Assembly: GCF_026241205.1 (NCBI RefSeq)
Contig: NZ_JAPFQM010000001.1
Coordinates: forward strand, 1,674,001-1,738,000
DNA: 64,000 bases
Source: Thermomicrobium sp. 4228-Ro
GTDB taxonomy: Bacteria > Chloroflexota > Chloroflexia > Thermomicrobiales > Thermomicrobiaceae
Direction: 5' to 3'
In this document: in pieces, positions 1 through 10,266 of the stretch
Layout: every line of letters starts with the position of its first letter
Numbering within the stretch: the first letter of the stretch is position 1
Notes under the pieces: model-generated
The model's input: only the letters and a program-made list of their open reading frames with translations
Told to the model about the DNA's origin: nothing
The model's database searches: none
Translations under genes and position numbers: made by a program

Positions 1-1182
1 GCGGCTGACCGGCAGGATGCAGCTCTGCTGGTAATCGATCTGGCCGATCGTCTCCACGGTGAGCGTCGAGTTGGGGCCGCAGGCTGCGCACTCCGGATCG
101 CGCTCGACGTGGAGTTCGCGGAAAGTAGCCGACAGGGCGTCGTACAGGAGGACGCGGCCGATGAGCGGCTCGCCCAGACCGAGCAGGAGCTTGATGGCCT
201 CGGTCGCCTGCAGGACGCCGATGACGCCCGGGAGCACACCGAGCACACCGGCCTGGTCGCAGCTCGGCGCCAGCTCGGGCGGCGGCGGCTCCGGATAGAG
301 GCACCGGTAGCACGGCCCCTCGCCCGGCTTGTAGACCGTCACCTGGCCGTCGAACCGGAAGATGCTCCCGTCGACAACCGGCTTCCCGAGCAGCACCGCG
401 GCATCGTTGACCAAGTACCGTGTCGGGAAATTGTCGGCTCCATTCACGATCACGTCGTAGTCTCGGATCACGTCGAGGATCGTCTGACTGCTCAACCAGA
501 CATCGTGAGTGATAACTTTGACGTCCGGGTTGAGGGCCTCGATCGTCTCGCGGGCCGACTCGGTCTTCGGTCGTCCGACGCGATCGGTCGTGTGGATGAT
601 CTGCCGCTGTAGGTTGCTGAGGTCGACCACGTCGGCGTCCACGATGCCGATCGTCCCGACCCCCGCTGCGGCCAGGTACAGTGCTGCTGGCGAGCCGAGC
701 CCTCCCGCCCCGATGATGAGCACCTTCGAGTCGAGCAGGCGTGCCTGGCCCTCCTCACCGACCTCCGGAATCAGGAAGTGCCGGCTGTAGCGCTGGAGTT
801 GCTCGCGCGTCCACTGGCGCGGTGTCACGAACGGGTAACCAGCGTGCTTCCAGGCACTGAAGCCGCCGGCGACCGAGTAGACGTTCTGGTATCCCAGTTC
901 CTGGAGCGCCTTCGCGGCGAACGCCGAGCGAACGCCACCGGCGCAGTAGACGTAGACGGGTGTCGACTTGTCCGGCACCTCTTCCTCGATACGGAGCTCG
1001 AGGTAACCGCGCGGAATGAAGATCGCGCCGGGGATGTATCCCTGCTCCCACTCCTCGCGTTCGCGCACGTCGACGATCACCGGACGACGACCAGCTCGGA
1101 GCTGCTCGTAGACCTGATGGACGTCGACCTCGCGAATCGCTCGCTTGATTTCCTGAAAGAGTTGTTCGTACCTTCTCGCCAT
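1..1182 (-). CDS. moeB: Rhodanese-MoeB/ThiF fusion adenylyltransferase (C-terminus cut by window edge)
   Basis: E1-like enzyme that adenylates the C-terminus of a ubiquitin-like sulfur carrier (MoaD or ThiS type) with ATP, for molybdopterin, thiamine or related thiolation. Residues about 15-115 form a rhodanese domain with a candidate persulfide Cys80 in YCAGGVRSA. A ThiF/MoeB domain follows, with nucleotide-binding GAGGLGS at 158-164, the NLQRQ segment, and two Cys pairs (CYRC and CAAC) that should bind zinc. The ATG at 1182 is the first start before the rhodanese domain. No stop is reached by base 1, so at least 394 residues are present and only a short tail should be missing. In MoeZ/MOCS3-type fusions the rhodanese domain is C-terminal; here it is N-terminal. 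The carrier partner is not in the window, so MoeB versus ThiF is unresolved. Confidence 0.88.
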   Translation of the reverse strand, partial: MARRYEQLFQEIKRAIREVDVHQVYEQLRAGRRPVIVDVREREEWEQGYIPGAIFIPRGYLELRIEEEVPDKSTPVYVYCAGGVRSAFAAKALQELGYQNVYSVAGGFSAWKHAGYPFVTPRQWTREQLQRYSRHFLIPEVGEEGQARLLDSKVLIIGAGGLGSPAALYLAAAGVGTIGIVDADVVDLSNLQRQIIHTTDRVGRPKTESARETIEALNPDVKVITHDVWLSSQTILDVIRDYDVIVNGADNFPTRYLVNDAAVLLGKPVVDGSIFRFDGQVTVYKPGEGPCYRCLYPEPPPPELAPSCDQAGVLGVLPGVIGVLQATEAIKLLLGLGEPLIGRVLLYDALSATFRELHVERDPECAACGPNSTLTVETIGQIDYQQSCILPVSR

Positions 1183-1295
1183 CGATCGGTCCTCCGCGAT
1201 AGGCTCGTGCACTGGCTGGCAGTGTTGCCTGAGCCAACGACAGCTCGATTGTACCCTAGAGGGGTACGAGATGTTCATGGCGAAAAGGATGAGCG

Positions 1296-1769
1296 ATGGC
1301 AGGCGAGCGTGTCAACCGAGTGACCGATCATGGCTGCTTCGGATGTGGTGAGCGCAATCCGATCGGGCTCAAGTTGGCCTTCTATCGGGAGGAGGAGGGC
1401 GTCGAGGCCTCCTTCACGCCGCAACCGGAGCACGAGGGATACATCGGTCTCGTCCACGGCGGGATCCTCGCGACGCTGCTCGACGAGGCGATGAGCTGGG
1501 CGGTGATCAGCACGGCCGGGCGGCTGATGGTGACGGCCCACCTGTCGATCGCTTTCCGCCGGCCAGTTGCGGTCGGTCAGCAACTCCGTCTCCGTGGTTG
1601 GGTCGAGCGGTCGGAGCGTCGGCTCGTGCGGGCCCGTGCGGAAATCCGCGATGCTGTCCAGGGAACCCTACTGGCCGAAGCGGAGGGAACTTTCCTCCCT
1701 GTCGCTGCGGACCGTGAGAAGTCGTGGCGGGAGCAGTATATCCGGTCGGCCACGGCAGACAGCGAGTGA
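1296..1769 (+). CDS. PaaI-family hotdog thioesterase
   Basis: A 157-residue single-domain hotdog protein, the usual size for PaaI/YbgC-like acyl-CoA thioesterases. The signature HGGILATLLDEAM at about residues 49-61 supplies the catalytic-helix region with the conserved His-Gly-Gly and an acidic residue. An N-terminal CFGCGERNP segment resembles the short cap found in many PaaI-like proteins. The ATG at 1296 is preceded by AAAAGGATGAG, an acceptable SD. It is divergent from the MoeB-like gene across a 113-bp gap. The acyl-CoA substrate cannot be predicted. It probably clears CoA thioesters in the cytoplasm. Confidence 0.88.
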   Translation: MAGERVNRVTDHGCFGCGERNPIGLKLAFYREEEGVEASFTPQPEHEGYIGLVHGGILATLLDEAMSWAVISTAGRLMVTAHLSIAFRRPVAVGQQLRLRGWVERSERRLVRARAEIRDAVQGTLLAEAEGTFLPVAADREKSWREQYIRSATADSE

Positions 1770-1782
1770 GAGCTCGTTCGGG

Positions 1783-2706
1783 CTACCCCTTCGGCAAGAG
1801 CGGTGGCGATGTCTCTGTCGTCTGGAGCGTGAAGTTCACGCTCACGGACTGCCAGTCCGGCTCGTACGGTGCAGCGAGGATCGGTCGCAGACCAGCGTGC
1901 TCGAGTCGGCTCGCGATCGCTTCTGCCGCGGTGCGCTCCGGGCACCAGGTGAAGATCGCCGGTCCAGCTCCGCTCGGCCAGGCCCAACGGGCTCCAGCGG
2001 CGGCGAAAGCCTCGAGCGTGCGTTGGACTTCGTGGAACGCTGAAAGCGGACGCAAGAAGACGTTGCGAACGAGCCTCGGATCGAGCCCGAGCCCGGCGCG
2101 CAGTCGCCCGGCCTGGCGGAGAGTGGCAGAACCATCACTGTAATCGGCTGGCGTGAGCGCGGCATACAGGCGGCGCGTCTTGCTGCCGAGCGTCAGTTCT
2201 GGTACTACCAGGACGAACCAGCCGTCCGGCGACGGGAGTGGCTCGAGTTCGGTTCCGCGCCCGCGCGCCAGTGCGGTTCCGCCGTCCAGAAAGAACGGAA
2301 CATCGCTCCCGAGCTGGTGTGCGGTTTCTTCGACCAGCTGGCGTGGCACCCCGGCGCGCAGGAGGATACCCAGTAGCGTCCCAGCATCGCTCGATCCACC
2401 GCCCAGCCCCGCCGCGACCGGTATCCGCTTGCTGAGGCGAAGACGGGCCGTGAGTTCGACACCGCGCTGCCGGAGCAGATGCAGTGCGCGAGCGACCAGA
2501 TCGTCGCTGAGCGAAGCGGGTGGCTGGTAGTCGCAGACATCGGCAGGATCGAAGCAGAGTTCGTCGCAGAGATCGATCGTCTGGAGAATGGTCACGATGT
2601 CGTGGTAGCCGTCCGGGCGTCGACCGAGTACTTCGAGACCGAGATTCAACTTGGCTGGCGCAGGTACCGAAACTGGTGCACGGGGAACGACGCGCCAGGA
2701 TATCAT
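1783..2706 (-). CDS. ispE: 4-diphosphocytidyl-2-C-methyl-D-erythritol kinase
   Basis: GHMP-family kinase of the MEP isoprenoid pathway, phosphorylating CDP-methylerythritol with ATP. N-terminal PAPAKLNLGLEVLGRRPDGYH and the glycine-rich ATP loop AAGLGGGSSDAG are diagnostic. At 307 residues it has family-typical length. I chose the ATG at 2706 because it follows GAGAGG at a suitable distance and overlaps the rsmA stop as ATGA, which suggests translational coupling. In-frame codons further upstream lie inside rsmA and are not needed. It is the last gene of the selD-rsmA-ispE run. dxs of the same pathway lies elsewhere in the window at 52372-54261. Confidence 0.93.
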   Translation of the reverse strand: MISWRVVPRAPVSVPAPAKLNLGLEVLGRRPDGYHDIVTILQTIDLCDELCFDPADVCDYQPPASLSDDLVARALHLLRQRGVELTARLRLSKRIPVAAGLGGGSSDAGTLLGILLRAGVPRQLVEETAHQLGSDVPFFLDGGTALARGRGTELEPLPSPDGWFVLVVPELTLGSKTRRLYAALTPADYSDGSATLRQAGRLRAGLGLDPRLVRNVFLRPLSAFHEVQRTLEAFAAAGARWAWPSGAGPAIFTWCPERTAAEAIASRLEHAGLRPILAAPYEPDWQSVSVNFTLQTTETSPPLLPKG

Positions 2707-3578
2707 CGGAGTTCCTCTCGAAATGCCCGGTACAGGCGAAGCCACTCGTCCAGGGTCAGCGTTTCGGCACGCCGGGTCGGTTCGATGCCGGCCGAGACCA
2801 GGAGTGCCCGGACGCGTTCTTTGTCGAGCCCCAGCTCACTGGCGAGAGCGTTCACCAGCTGCTTGCGTCGCTGCGCGAATCCCGCCTGCACGAGGCGAAA
2901 GAAACGCGGCCACTCCTCGCGCGCCAGAGGTGGCTCTCGTGGTTCGAGAACGACGACGGCACTTTCGACTTTCGGCGGTGGTGTGAAGGCTCCCGGCCCG
3001 ACCCGGAAGGCGATCCGGGGCCGAGCGAAGAACTGGACCAGCACGCTCAGGAAGCTCATGTCGGGCGGTATCGCCACCATGCGCTCGGCGACCTCCCGTT
3101 GCACCATCACGACCAGGCGGGTCGGAGGATGCGCGGCCGTGAGCAGTCGTTCGAGAATCGGGGTGGCGACGTTGTAGGGTAGGTTCGCGACGACGACATA
3201 GGGCGCTCCACGCGTAACGTCAGCGAAATCGATCCGAAGGGCGTCGCCGTGCAGCACAGTGACGTTGGAGCTGCGAAACCGCTCCGCGAGGAAGGCAGCG
3301 AGCTTGTCATCGAGTTCGATCGCGATCACACGCCCGGCGTGGCGAGCCAGTGCTTCCGTCAGGATACCCAGCCCGGGGCCGATTTCGACGACGAGCGAGT
3401 CGGGACTCAGGTCGGCGGATGCGACGATGCGCTGGACGATCGAGCGATCGTGCAGGAAATGCTGGCCGAGCGCCTTGCGTGGTCGGATGCCGAGTTCGGC
3501 GAGGGTGGCCCGCAGCTGACCACGTGGGGATCGTGCAGCGGGGTGGCTATCCAGCGAGTTCGGCGACGACGTCGACAC
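2703..3578 (-). CDS. rsmA: 16S rRNA (adenine1518-N6/adenine1519-N6)-dimethyltransferase
   Basis: KsgA/RsmA, which dimethylates two adjacent adenines in the 3' hairpin of 16S rRNA during small-subunit assembly. Visible motifs are KALGQHFL at the N-terminus, SAM-binding VVEIGPGLGILTE, and the catalytic NLPYNV. The open frame runs far upstream, but the GTG at 3578 is preceded by GAGGG at five bases and gives 291 residues, the normal family length. This start overlaps the 3' end of selD by 32 bp. The stop overlaps the ispE start by ATGA. The rsmA-ispE order is common in bacteria. Confidence 0.93.
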   Translation of the reverse strand: MSTSSPNSLDSHPAARSPRGQLRATLAELGIRPRKALGQHFLHDRSIVQRIVASADLSPDSLVVEIGPGLGILTEALARHAGRVIAIELDDKLAAFLAERFRSSNVTVLHGDALRIDFADVTRGAPYVVVANLPYNVATPILERLLTAAHPPTRLVVMVQREVAERMVAIPPDMSFLSVLVQFFARPRIAFRVGPGAFTPPPKVESAVVVLEPREPPLAREEWPRFFRLVQAGFAQRRKQLVNALASELGLDKERVRALLVSAGIEPTRRAETLTLDEWLRLYRAFREELR

Positions 3579-4614
3579 CGGAACCCTCGTCGACGAAACC
3601 GATTCGCCAGAGTGGTTCACCCGCTTCGCGGAATGCCTGCTCGATCGATGACGCGCGTTCGGCTGGGACAGTGAAGAGCAGGCCACCTGAGGTGACCGGA
3701 TCGAAGAGGAGATCCCAGAGAACGGTCGGGATTCCCCGGCCACGGCGGACGACGGCGTCCGGCCCCTCGGCGTAGAAGGCGCGATTGCGCTGCGCGCCAC
3801 CAGGCAGGCGCCCGGCCCGAGCGTACAGTTCGGCTCCTTCGAGGATGGGCACGGTTCGGGCGGCAATCACCAGCCGGACACCACTCTTCAGCGCGATGTC
3901 GCTGGCATGCCCAGCGAGACCGAACCCGGTCACGTCGGTGCAAGCGCGGATCCCGTGTGCGACCAGGAGACGGCTCGCCGTCCGGTTGAGCCGGAGCATC
4001 CAGGCGACTGCCTCCTCGACGTGGGATGGCTCGGCGACTCCGGCTTTGAGCGCAGTGGTGATCGCGCCGGTGCCGATCGGTTTGGTGAGGTACAGGAGTT
4101 CGCCCGGACGAGCTGCACGCTTGGCGAGGATACGGTCGGGTTCGACGCGCCCGGTCACGACCAGTCCGTACTTGGGCTCGTCGTCCGTCACCGTATGCCC
4201 TCCAGCGATCACGACACCGGCTTCCCGGGCCTTGTCGAGTCCACCACGGAAAACCTCGGTCAGTAGTTCCAGGGGGAGATCGTTCGGCCAGGCGGCGATG
4301 TTGAGCGCCAGGAACGGCTCGCCGCCCATCGCGTAGACGTCGCTCAGCGCGTTGGCCGCAGCGATCGCGCCGTAGGTGTAGGGATCGTCCACGACGGGTG
4401 GGAAGAAATCGAGCGTCTGGACGAGTGCGAGTCCGTCGTCGACGAGGTACACTGCGGCATCGTCGCTCGCCTGGAGGCCGACGAGCAACCGGGGATCGCT
4501 CTGGAACTCGAGCGGGCGCAGCACCTGCGCCAATGCCGCTGGAGCGAGCTTTCCTGCTCAACCAGCGCAGCTGGCAAGTGCTGTCAACCGAATCGCCTCA
4601 CGCCGGTCGGTCAT
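3547..4614 (-). CDS. selD: Selenophosphate synthetase, selenocysteine-containing (in-frame TGA at 4558-4560)
   Basis: SelD makes selenophosphate from selenide and ATP, the selenium donor for selenocysteine and 2-selenouridine. A conventional reading starts at a TTG (4533) and lacks the catalytic N-terminus. Reading upstream through TGA at 4558-4560 as selenocysteine reaches ATG 4614, preceded by GGAAGAGGT. It gives an N-terminus ending SCAG-U-AGKLAP, matching the family pattern where Cys or Sec precedes a conserved Lys. The result is 355 residues, the usual length. The rest carries SDDAAVY, YAMGG and GGHTVTDDEPKYG metal/nucleotide motifs. A 7-bp hairpin lies 26 nt after the TGA. It heads the selD-rsmA-ispE run. 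selA, selB and selC are not in the window. Confidence 0.9.
4515..4560 (-). promoter_or_regulatory. UGA codon plus candidate bacterial SECIS hairpin in selD
   Basis: The TGA sits at 4558-4560. On the mRNA strand, GGCGCAG (4531-4525), a GTG loop (4524-4522) and CTGCGCC (4521-4515) form a perfect 7-bp stem. Bacterial SECIS elements are stem-loops in the coding region a few tens of bases 3' of the UGA, bound by SelB, so the location fits. The structure is read by eye, without folding energies. The in-frame TGA plus conserved flanking residues is the stronger evidence. Confidence 0.65.
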
Positions 4615-4730
4615 CACCGCACCTCTTCCGACACTCTGGCGGCAATAGTACTCCGGCGTCGACTCTTCGGCGAGTTCGCTCGGGGTGCAGCCTCTCCTGT
4701 GCGACAATCTGCGCGAAGGGGAGGACAGGT

Positions 4731-5555
4731 ATGGGTGGGATCAGTACGGACGAACTCGTGTCGATCGCGCTCGAGATGGCGGGGATGCGCAAGCTTCCCG
4801 CCGACAGCGAGGTGTACGTCCGAGGAGAAGGAATCGAACGGCTATTGGTCGCACTCGATGTCGGAACAGCCGAGCTCCTTCTGGCACGGGAGCTCGGGTG
4901 TGACGGTGTGCTGGCCCATCATCCGGCTGGTGGGCGAGCAGTCTTGCGTTTCCCCGAGGTACTCACGCGACATGTGGAACTGATGGTCGAGCACGGCGTC
5001 GACCCGACAGCGGCGAAAGCTGCGCTGCAGCCGCTCGTCTCGCGCGCCGTCCTGCGGGCGCACGCGGCGAACTACGACCAGGTGCCGGCGGTGGCGCGTG
5101 CGCTCGGCTTGCCGTTCCTGAATCTGCACTTACCGCTCGACGAGATCGGTCGGCGGATCATGGTGGAAGCGATCGAGCGCTACCGTTCGCAACTCGACCG
5201 CGAGTGCACGGTGCAAGACGTGATCGACGCGCTGCGCACGCTTCCCGAGTTCGCGGAGGCGGACACCTCGATCATGGTGCCGGTCGGCGCGATCGATCGC
5301 CCGGCGCGCCGGATCGCCGTCGTGCACGGAGCGGGAACCAACGGTGGCGCGCCGGTCGCACAGGCATATTTCGCGCACGGGGTCGATACCGTTATCTATC
5401 TCCACCTGGCGCCCGAGGAAGCGGAACGCCTCCGCTTCGACGCAGTAGGCACCGTCATCGTGGTCGGTCACCTCGCCGGCGACCGGGTGGGCATCAACCG
5501 GTACCTGGCTGAAGTGGCGCGGCGCGGTGTCGAGATCGTTCGGCTCGGCATCTAG
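4731..5555 (+). CDS. Nif3-like dinuclear metal-centre family protein
   Basis: A 274-residue protein resembling the Nif3/YqfO/YbgI family, whose members form toroidal hexamers with a dinuclear metal site; their biochemical role is poorly defined. The GVLAHHPAGG segment (about residues 60-69) fits the family's metal-binding His pair, and the C-terminal VIVVGHLAGDRVGINRY region fits the second metal-binding half. The ATG at 4731 is preceded by GGGGAGGACAGGT, a strong SD. It is divergent from selD. Its TAG stop overlaps the TAG stop of the convergent aminotransferase within CTAG at 5552-5555. The family call is moderately secure; no function is assigned. Confidence 0.7.
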   Translation: MGGISTDELVSIALEMAGMRKLPADSEVYVRGEGIERLLVALDVGTAELLLARELGCDGVLAHHPAGGRAVLRFPEVLTRHVELMVEHGVDPTAAKAALQPLVSRAVLRAHAANYDQVPAVARALGLPFLNLHLPLDEIGRRIMVEAIERYRSQLDRECTVQDVIDALRTLPEFAEADTSIMVPVGAIDRPARRIAVVHGAGTNGGAPVAQAYFAHGVDTVIYLHLAPEEAERLRFDAVGTVIVVGHLAGDRVGINRYLAEVARRGVEIVRLGI

Positions 5556-6724
5556 CCGCCGAACACCTTGGCGATCCGGTCGAGTGCGCGTTCGAGCAAC
5601 TCGTCGGCGGTCGCGAAGCTGAGCCGGATACAGCTCGCCCCGGACTCGCCGAAGGCGTCACCGGGCGTGACACCGACGTGCGCCTCGTCGATCAGCTTCT
5701 GCGCCACTTCCTGGCCGGAGAGCCCGGTGCCGCTCACATCTGGGAAAGCGTAGAATGCGCCTTCCGGTAATGGGCAGTGGAAACCAGGAATCGCGTTGAG
5801 CCGTTCGGTTACGAACCGACGTCTCCGATCCCAGGCCGCTACCATTTCAGCGATCGCGTCCTGTGGCCCTTCCAGCGCAGCAACACCACCCCACTGGGCG
5901 AAGGAGGTGGCGCAGGTCGCCGAGTGGCTGTGCACTTTCATGATTTGCTTGATCAGCGGCGCCGGCCCAGCGACGTACCCCAGACGCCAACCCGTCATCG
6001 CGTAGGCCTTGGAGAACCCGTTCACGGTGAGCGTCCGCTCGGCCATGCCTGGGAAAGCAGCGAGACTGAGATGCTCGCGGCCGTCGTAGATGATCTTCTC
6101 GTAGATCTCGTCGGAAATGACGAGCAGGTCATGCTCCCGGGCGACGGCGACGATCGTTTCCGCTTCCTCCCGGGTCAGCACCCGACCGGTCGGATTGTTC
6201 GGGCTATTGACGATCATCACCCGAGTCTGTGGCGTCAGCACCGCCTCGATGGCCTCGCGGGTGATGCGATAGTTCTCCTTCGGCTGGAGTGGGACATGCA
6301 GGCAGCGTGCGCCGGCCATGATGACCATCGGCTCGTAGGAGACCCAGCCGGGATCGAACATGAGCACCTCGTCGCCGGGGCCGACGAGGGCGAGGATCGA
6401 CACGAACAGCGCCGCCTTGCCGCCCGGCGTGACGATGATCTCATCCGCGCTGACCTGGACACCGTTCTCTACCTGCAACTTGCGAGCGATCGCGCGGCGC
6501 AATTCCGGAATACCCGCACTCGCGACGTAATGTGTCTCGCCGCGGAACATCGCGTCGGCGGCAGCCTGGCAGATATGCTTCGGGGTCGGAAAGTCGGGAT
6601 CGCCACCGCCGAGATCGATGACGTCGATACCCTGCTGGCGCAGGGCACGGGCGCGGTCACTCACAGCCAGCGTGGGCGACGGGCGCAACTGACGGACTCG
6701 CTCGGCGACACGGTACTGCAGCAC
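5552..6724 (-). CDS. Class I/II pyridoxal-phosphate aminotransferase (aspartate aminotransferase-like)
   Basis: Fold-type I PLP aminotransferase of 390 residues. Key features are GGGDPDFPTP near the N-terminus, the substrate/PLP loop NSPNNPTGRV, ISDEIYEKI, the Schiff-base lysine in GFSKAYAMTGWRLGY, and a C-terminal CIRLSFA with the carboxylate-binding arginine. These match the subgroup that includes thermophilic aspartate/prephenate aminotransferases. The amino donor cannot be fixed by sequence alone. The ATG at 6724 follows GAGAGGAGGAACC. It is transcribed away from groES, so the 215-bp gap 6725-6939 carries two divergent promoters. Confidence 0.9.
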   Translation of the reverse strand: MLQYRVAERVRQLRPSPTLAVSDRARALRQQGIDVIDLGGGDPDFPTPKHICQAAADAMFRGETHYVASAGIPELRRAIARKLQVENGVQVSADEIIVTPGGKAALFVSILALVGPGDEVLMFDPGWVSYEPMVIMAGARCLHVPLQPKENYRITREAIEAVLTPQTRVMIVNSPNNPTGRVLTREEAETIVAVAREHDLLVISDEIYEKIIYDGREHLSLAAFPGMAERTLTVNGFSKAYAMTGWRLGYVAGPAPLIKQIMKVHSHSATCATSFAQWGGVAALEGPQDAIAEMVAAWDRRRRFVTERLNAIPGFHCPLPEGAFYAFPDVSGTGLSGQEVAQKLIDEAHVGVTPGDAFGESGASCIRLSFATADELLERALDRIAKVFGG

Positions 6725-6828
6725 GGTTCCTCCTCTCCGCAGGCGTACGCTCCGCTCGTGCCGATTATGCCGCCTGCGAGTGTTTATCGTCCTGACATGA
6801 CTCGACGCAAACAGTCATCGTTGACCCC

Positions 6829-6857
6829 TTGAAAAGTGGTGCGCGCCTGAGTACGAT
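6829..6857 (+). promoter_or_regulatory. sigma70-type promoter of groES-groEL
   Basis: TTGAAA at 6829-6834 and TACGAT at 6852-6857 are separated by 17 bp. The expected transcription start lies just before the CIRCE operator, the usual arrangement for HrcA repression. Confidence 0.75.
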
Positions 6858-6866
6858 ACTTGGCGG

Positions 6867-6893
6867 TTAGCACTCTCGGCGTGCGAGTGCTAA
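6867..6893 (+). promoter_or_regulatory. CIRCE operator (HrcA binding site)
   Basis: TTAGCACTC (6867-6875), a 9-base spacer, then GAGTGCTAA (6885-6893): an exact match to the CIRCE consensus. It lies between the promoter and groES, so HrcA should repress groESL until heat shock. hrcA itself is not in the window. Confidence 0.96.
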
Positions 6894-6939
6894 CCGGTCG
6901 GACAGGGAGACCGCTAAGCGATGCGGAGGAGGGACGGAC

Positions 6940-8920
<1,981 letters not shown>

Positions 8921-8945
8921 GCGCTGCTCCGACGCGAACGCTCGG

Positions 8946-8977
8946 CCGGGGATGCTGCCCAGCATCCCCGGTTTTTT
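8946..8977 (+). terminator. Rho-independent terminator of groESL
   Basis: CCGGGGATGCTG (8946-8957) and CAGCATCCCCGG (8960-8971) form a 12-bp stem with a tiny loop, followed by six T (8972-8977). It lies just past the groEL stop and separates the operon from the envelope cluster. Confidence 0.95.
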
Positions 8978-9048
8978 GTTCCCGCTCCCTCCGGGCCGAG
9001 TACACTGCAGCCGGTCAGGCGGTGTGGGATGCCTGGCAGGAGAGGGCG

Positions 9049-10266
9049 ATGGGTGAGGCGCTGACGGACTCGACCGAGCTGACCGGCGGTCGCCTCCGCG
9101 TTGTCCGTCTCGGGCTCTTCGACAGGGCCTACGCACGGAACCGGACGACGGCAGCAGCGTTGCTCGCGGCCGGGGCGCAGGTTGCCGACCTGCACGTGCC
9201 GGTGGTCGAGGGGATCGGCGACCGGCTGCAGCCCGCGCGAGCGACGCGGGCACTCGCGCAGCTGGGCCGGCGGATCGTGGCTGGAGAGGCGAGGCTCCTG
9301 GTGCGTGCAGTACCAGCACTGGCGCGGGCCGATCTCGCCTTGATCGGGTATCCCGGCCAGTGGGATGCTGTTCTGTGGTCACCGCTCGCCCGGCGAGCCG
9401 GTTGCACGGTGTTGTTCGATCCGCTCGTCTCCCTGACCGAGACGTTCATCGAAGATCGTCGTCTGCTCTCTCCCGGTTCGTGGCGGGCGCGCCTGGTGCG
9501 CTGGCTCGACCGGCGTGCCTTTCGCGCCGTCGATGTCATCCTCGCCGATACGCCCCAACAGGCGGCTTATTGGGCAGCTTTGGCGGGACTCCCGCTCGAT
9601 CGGTTTCTCGTCGTCCCGGTGGGGGCTGACGAGGAAGTATTCGATCCCGCGCGCCGGGCGGCGACCCCGTGCGACAAGTCCGGCCCGTTGCGCGTTCTCT
9701 TTTACGGAACGTATAGCCCCCTGCACGGGGCGGAAACGATCGTCGAGGCGGTGCATCGACTGGAACGAGCTGGGGAGCAGATCGCACTGGTCATGATCGG
9801 GACTGGGCAGTGCGAGGCGGCGGTGCGACGACGGGCTGGCGAACTCGGCTTGGCGCAGGTGACCTTCATTCCGTGGGTTCCTGAAACGGAACTCCCAGGC
9901 TGGATCGCCTGGGCCGATATCGTCCTCGGGATCTTCGGCGGGACTGCCAAGGCTGCTCGAGTGGTGCCGAACAAGGTGTATCAAGCGATGGCGATGGGTG
10001 CGACGATCGTCACCCGCGATAGCCCGGCACTGCGCTGGCTGGCGGCAGGAGAGCCGTGCGCGGTACTGGTACCGCCGGGTGACAGCGAGGCGTTGGCCGG
10101 AGCGATGCGCTCGCTCCGATCGCGGGACGTGCGTGATCGGATCGGCCGGACAGCACGCCGGGTATTCGAGCAGCGGGCCTCGACGCGGGCGCGCGCACGT
10201 GCCTTGCGGCCGCTCTTCGAGCGCATCGAACGGCAACAGCGCAGTACGCGGCGGCGTGTACCGTGA
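9049..10266 (+). CDS. Glycosyltransferase family 4/GT-B-like
   Basis: A 405-residue protein with the two-domain layout of GT-B retaining glycosyltransferases. The C-terminal half has LRVLFYGTYSPLHGAETIVEA, then PWVPETELPGWIAWADIVLG and a donor-site-like region PNKVYQAMAMGATIVTRDSP. A charged Arg-rich tail follows. The ATG at 9049 follows GGAGAGGGCG; open frame further upstream runs over the groEL terminator and is ignored. The gene ends in a GTGA overlap with the next gene, beginning a chain of overlapping genes to 14563. It probably adds a sugar to a lipid-linked or cell-surface glycan. The sugar and acceptor are unknown. Confidence 0.85.
   Translation: MGEALTDSTELTGGRLRVVRLGLFDRAYARNRTTAAALLAAGAQVADLHVPVVEGIGDRLQPARATRALAQLGRRIVAGEARLLVRAVPALARADLALIGYPGQWDAVLWSPLARRAGCTVLFDPLVSLTETFIEDRRLLSPGSWRARLVRWLDRRAFRAVDVILADTPQQAAYWAALAGLPLDRFLVVPVGADEEVFDPARRAATPCDKSGPLRVLFYGTYSPLHGAETIVEAVHRLERAGEQIALVMIGTGQCEAAVRRRAGELGLAQVTFIPWVPETELPGWIAWADIVLGIFGGTAKAARVVPNKVYQAMAMGATIVTRDSPALRWLAAGEPCAVLVPPGDSEALAGAMRSLRSRDVRDRIGRTARRVFEQRASTRARARALRPLFERIERQQRSTRRRVP

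Noticed and set aside
1251-1267. GTACCC/GGGTAC inverted repeat between the MoeB-like and thioesterase genes
   Set aside because: Only 6 bp per arm, with no known operator match. Likely chance in GC-rich DNA.
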